Assembly (NCBI GenBank): GCA_030431085.1
Contig: JAUIJW010000094.1
Span: 1-8,287, forward strand
Length of the DNA stretch: 8,287 nt
Direction: 5' to 3'
Source: Bacteroidia bacterium
Lineage (GTDB): Bacteria > Bacteroidota > Bacteroidia > Flavobacteriales > Flavobacteriaceae
Shown here: positions 6,839 through 8,287 of the stretch, piece by piece
How positions within the stretch are numbered: the first letter of the stretch is position 1
Layout: every line of letters starts with the position of its first letter
Translations under genes and position numbers: made by a program
Notes under the pieces: generated by a model
Told to the model about the DNA's origin: nothing
Seen by the model: only the letters and a program-made list of their open reading frames with translations
Databases searched by the model: none

Positions 6839-8140
6839 ATGAATAAACAAAACACTACTTTACCACTGGTAATTATTGGTGGGTTATTTGCCATATTTGG
6901 ATTCGTAACTTGGATTAATGGCACATTAATTCCATTCATGAAAACCATCAATGAATTAACCGAAGCACAATCGTATTTAGTAGCATCAGCATCTTATATT
7001 TCATTTGTGGTGATGGCATTACCAGCATCGTACCTTTTAAATAAAATTGGGTATCGTAAAGGAATGTCTGTAGGTTTAATCGTTATGGCCATTGGGGCAT
7101 TAGTATTTATTCCAGCAGCCGAAGCGCGTACCTATTGGGTGTTTTTATTGGCCATTTTTATTCAAGGAGCTGGAATGACTATTCTGCAAACCGCTGCGAA
7201 TCCATATGTTACCATTTTAGGACCAATAGAAAGTGGTGCTAAAAGGATTGCTATTATGGGCATTTCGAATAAAGCAGCAGGTGTTATTGCAAATATTGTG
7301 TTTGGCTCTTTATTATTGTCTGGAATAGATGAAGTAAAAGATAAGTTAACAACAGTTTCTGTTGAAGAAAAAGAGAGTTTGTTAAATTCTATGGCAGACA
7401 GTGTAGTAACGCCTTATATAGTAATGGCTATTGTGCTCTTAGTATTTGGGTTATTGATTAGAAGAGCACCGCTTCCAGATGTTGAAGCAGATCCTATAGA
7501 AGAGTCAAAAGATGGAGAAGTTTCTAAGACAAGTATTTTTCAATTTCCACATTTATGGTTAGGAGTATTAACTCTATTTGTATATGTTGGAGCAGAAGTA
7601 ATCGCTGGCGATTCAATTATTGCTTATGGATTATCGCTTGGCTTTCCTGCAGACCAAGCAAAATTCTTTACACCATTTACTTTAACAGCCATGATTACAA
7701 TGTACGCATTGGGCGTATTTTTAATCCCTAAATATTTAAAACAAGATACAGCATTAAAAATTAGTGCAGCTTTAGGAATAATATTTAGTATTTGTATCAT
7801 ATTAACAACAGGTTTTACATCGGTGTTATTTGTAGCAGCTTTGGGTATTGCCAATGCATTGGTGTGGCCCGCAGTATGGCCATTGACCTTAGAAGGTTTG
7901 GGTAAATTTACGAAAACAGCTTCGGCATTACTTATTATGGCTATTGCCGGAGGCGCTATAATACCCCCATTGTACGGAAGATTGGTAGATGCTGGTAAAC
8001 ATGAGCTCATAGCGAGTGGCTTGGCAGAAGCAGAAGCTACAGCAGCGGCTTCAACAAGTAGTTATTGGATACTGATACCTTGTTATGTCATAATATTATT
8101 CTTTGCTTTTAAAGGACATAAAATAAAGTCTTGGACTTAA
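6839..8140 (+). CDS. Sugar MFS transporter, FucP/GluP (fucose / glucose-galactose / GlcNAc permease) family
   Basis: This is a secondary active transporter in the inner membrane, most likely importing a hexose, fucose or N-acetylglucosamine. From ATG 6839 it has 433 residues with about 12 hydrophobic helices, the usual length for the family. Signatures include GFVTWINGTLIP in helix 1 (about 22-33), KIGYRKGMSVGL between helices 2 and 3, LQTAANPYVTILGP in helix 4 (about 116-129), an acidic insert at about 161-190, a charged central loop at about 208-235, EVIAGDSIIAYG in helix 7 (about 253-264), and NALVWPAVWPLTLEGLGKFT in helix 10. I chose 6839 because it is preceded by an A-rich leader, as in Bacteroidota, and gives the short tail (MNKQNTTLPL) normal for the family. 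ATG 6815 would add MITKNKII but is buried in a hairpin with AGAGG directly against it. FucP's proton-coupling Asp46 and Glu135 are replaced here by Gly28 and Gln117. No sugar-catabolism gene lies nearby, so the substrate is open. Confidence 0.92.
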   Translation: MNKQNTTLPLVIIGGLFAIFGFVTWINGTLIPFMKTINELTEAQSYLVASASYISFVVMALPASYLLNKIGYRKGMSVGLIVMAIGALVFIPAAEARTYWVFLLAIFIQGAGMTILQTAANPYVTILGPIESGAKRIAIMGISNKAAGVIANIVFGSLLLSGIDEVKDKLTTVSVEEKESLLNSMADSVVTPYIVMAIVLLVFGLLIRRAPLPDVEADPIEESKDGEVSKTSIFQFPHLWLGVLTLFVYVGAEVIAGDSIIAYGLSLGFPADQAKFFTPFTLTAMITMYALGVFLIPKYLKQDTALKISAALGIIFSICIILTTGFTSVLFVAALGIANALVWPAVWPLTLEGLGKFTKTASALLIMAIAGGAIIPPLYGRLVDAGKHELIASGLAEAEATAAASTSSYWILIPCYVIILFFAFKGHKIKSWT

Positions 8141-8175
8141 AAATATAGTTTGTTTCGAATATTTTTATTTGAGAT

Positions 8176-8227
8176 GGTATAGTTATAGGAGTAGCGTGAG
8201 AAACTACTCCTGACTATGCCTTTTTTT
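8176..8227 (+). terminator. Strong intrinsic terminator of the sugar permease gene
   Basis: The left arm 8176-8194 pairs with the right arm 8204-8220. The inner 8 bp are AGGAGTAG/CTACTCCT, then a 2-base bulge (AT, 8185-8186) interrupts the left arm, then 9 more pairs (GGTATAGTT with GACTATGCC) include two G-U pairs. The 9-base loop CGTGAGAAA could close further as a C-GUGA-G GNRA-type tetraloop beside an AAA bulge. Seven T follow at once (8221-8227). It lies about 35 bases after the stop at 8138-8140 and points to a single-gene or last-gene transcript. Confidence 0.9.
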
Positions 8228-8252
8228 CTTTATAAAAGAAGATTTTATTTTA

Positions 8253-8260
8253 TATGTTTG
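8253..8260 (+). promoter_or_regulatory. Candidate -7 box for a gene beyond the right edge
   Basis: TATGTTTG matches the Bacteroidota -7 consensus TAnnTTTG exactly and lies just after the permease terminator, where a new rightward transcription unit could begin. No TTG-type -33 element is visible at the expected distance; that stretch is terminator T-tract and AT-rich DNA. No start codon of a downstream gene is visible in the remaining bases, so this stays tentative. Confidence 0.3.
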
Positions 8261-8287
8261 CTACACATAAACATCAAATCAAATTTA

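Noticed and set aside
7624..8010. Open frame of 128 codons on the minus strand inside the permease gene
   Set aside because: It is antisense to conserved transmembrane helices, with no family resemblance and no credible start context.
8232..8248. ATAAAA/TTTTAT inverted repeat after the permease terminator
   Set aside because: It is 6 bp of pure A-T pairs, too weak to call and expected by chance here.
8280..8287. TAAATTTG on the minus strand at the very end of the window
   Set aside because: It matches the -7 consensus, but would drive transcription leftwards into the permease terminator with no gene to serve; a chance match in AT-rich DNA is more likely.

Overview
This looks like ordinary chromosomal DNA from a member of the Bacteroidota, most likely a marine-type flavobacterium (Flavobacteriia). 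The pointers are the AT-rich composition (roughly one third G+C by eye), the lack of usable Shine-Dalgarno sites ahead of the genes, TAnnTTTG-type -7 boxes, a Bacteroidota-style TamB next to a divergent tsaD, and a FucP/GluP-type sugar permease of the subfamily common in this phylum. The genus cannot be named from the window.

Layout. (1) At the left edge is the 3' nine-tenths of a pyridoxal-phosphate enzyme of the alpha-oxoamine synthase family (BioF / KBL / serine palmitoyltransferase relatives), reading rightwards and ending at 1123 in a compact intrinsic terminator. (2) Converging on it is tsaD (minus strand, 1157-2188), whose stop codon lies on the terminator's T-tract. (3) A spacer of about 90 bp separates tsaD from a divergent, very long tamB-like gene (about 2280-6701), encoding an inner-membrane-anchored, periplasm-spanning protein. 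(4) After a 113-base gap comes a 12-helix MFS sugar permease (start at 6839 or 6815, end 8140), followed by a strong bulged-hairpin terminator and the possible promoter of a gene beyond the right edge.

The genes do not form one pathway. They are envelope or lipid metabolism (the PLP enzyme), tRNA modification (TsaD), envelope biogenesis (TamB) and sugar uptake (MFS). The tsaD/tamB pair probably shares a divergent control region. The PLP enzyme and TamB both concern the envelope, but nothing in the sequence shows that they are linked.

I found no mobile element, CRISPR array, RNA gene, phage remnant or new multi-gene system. The points worth a second look are modest: tamB lacks a normal start codon where its family-like basic N-terminus would begin; the permease has lost both acidic residues that couple protons in E. 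coli FucP; a hairpin covers the upstream ATG of the permease; and the PLP enzyme belongs to a subfamily with changed signature motifs and an unassigned substrate.
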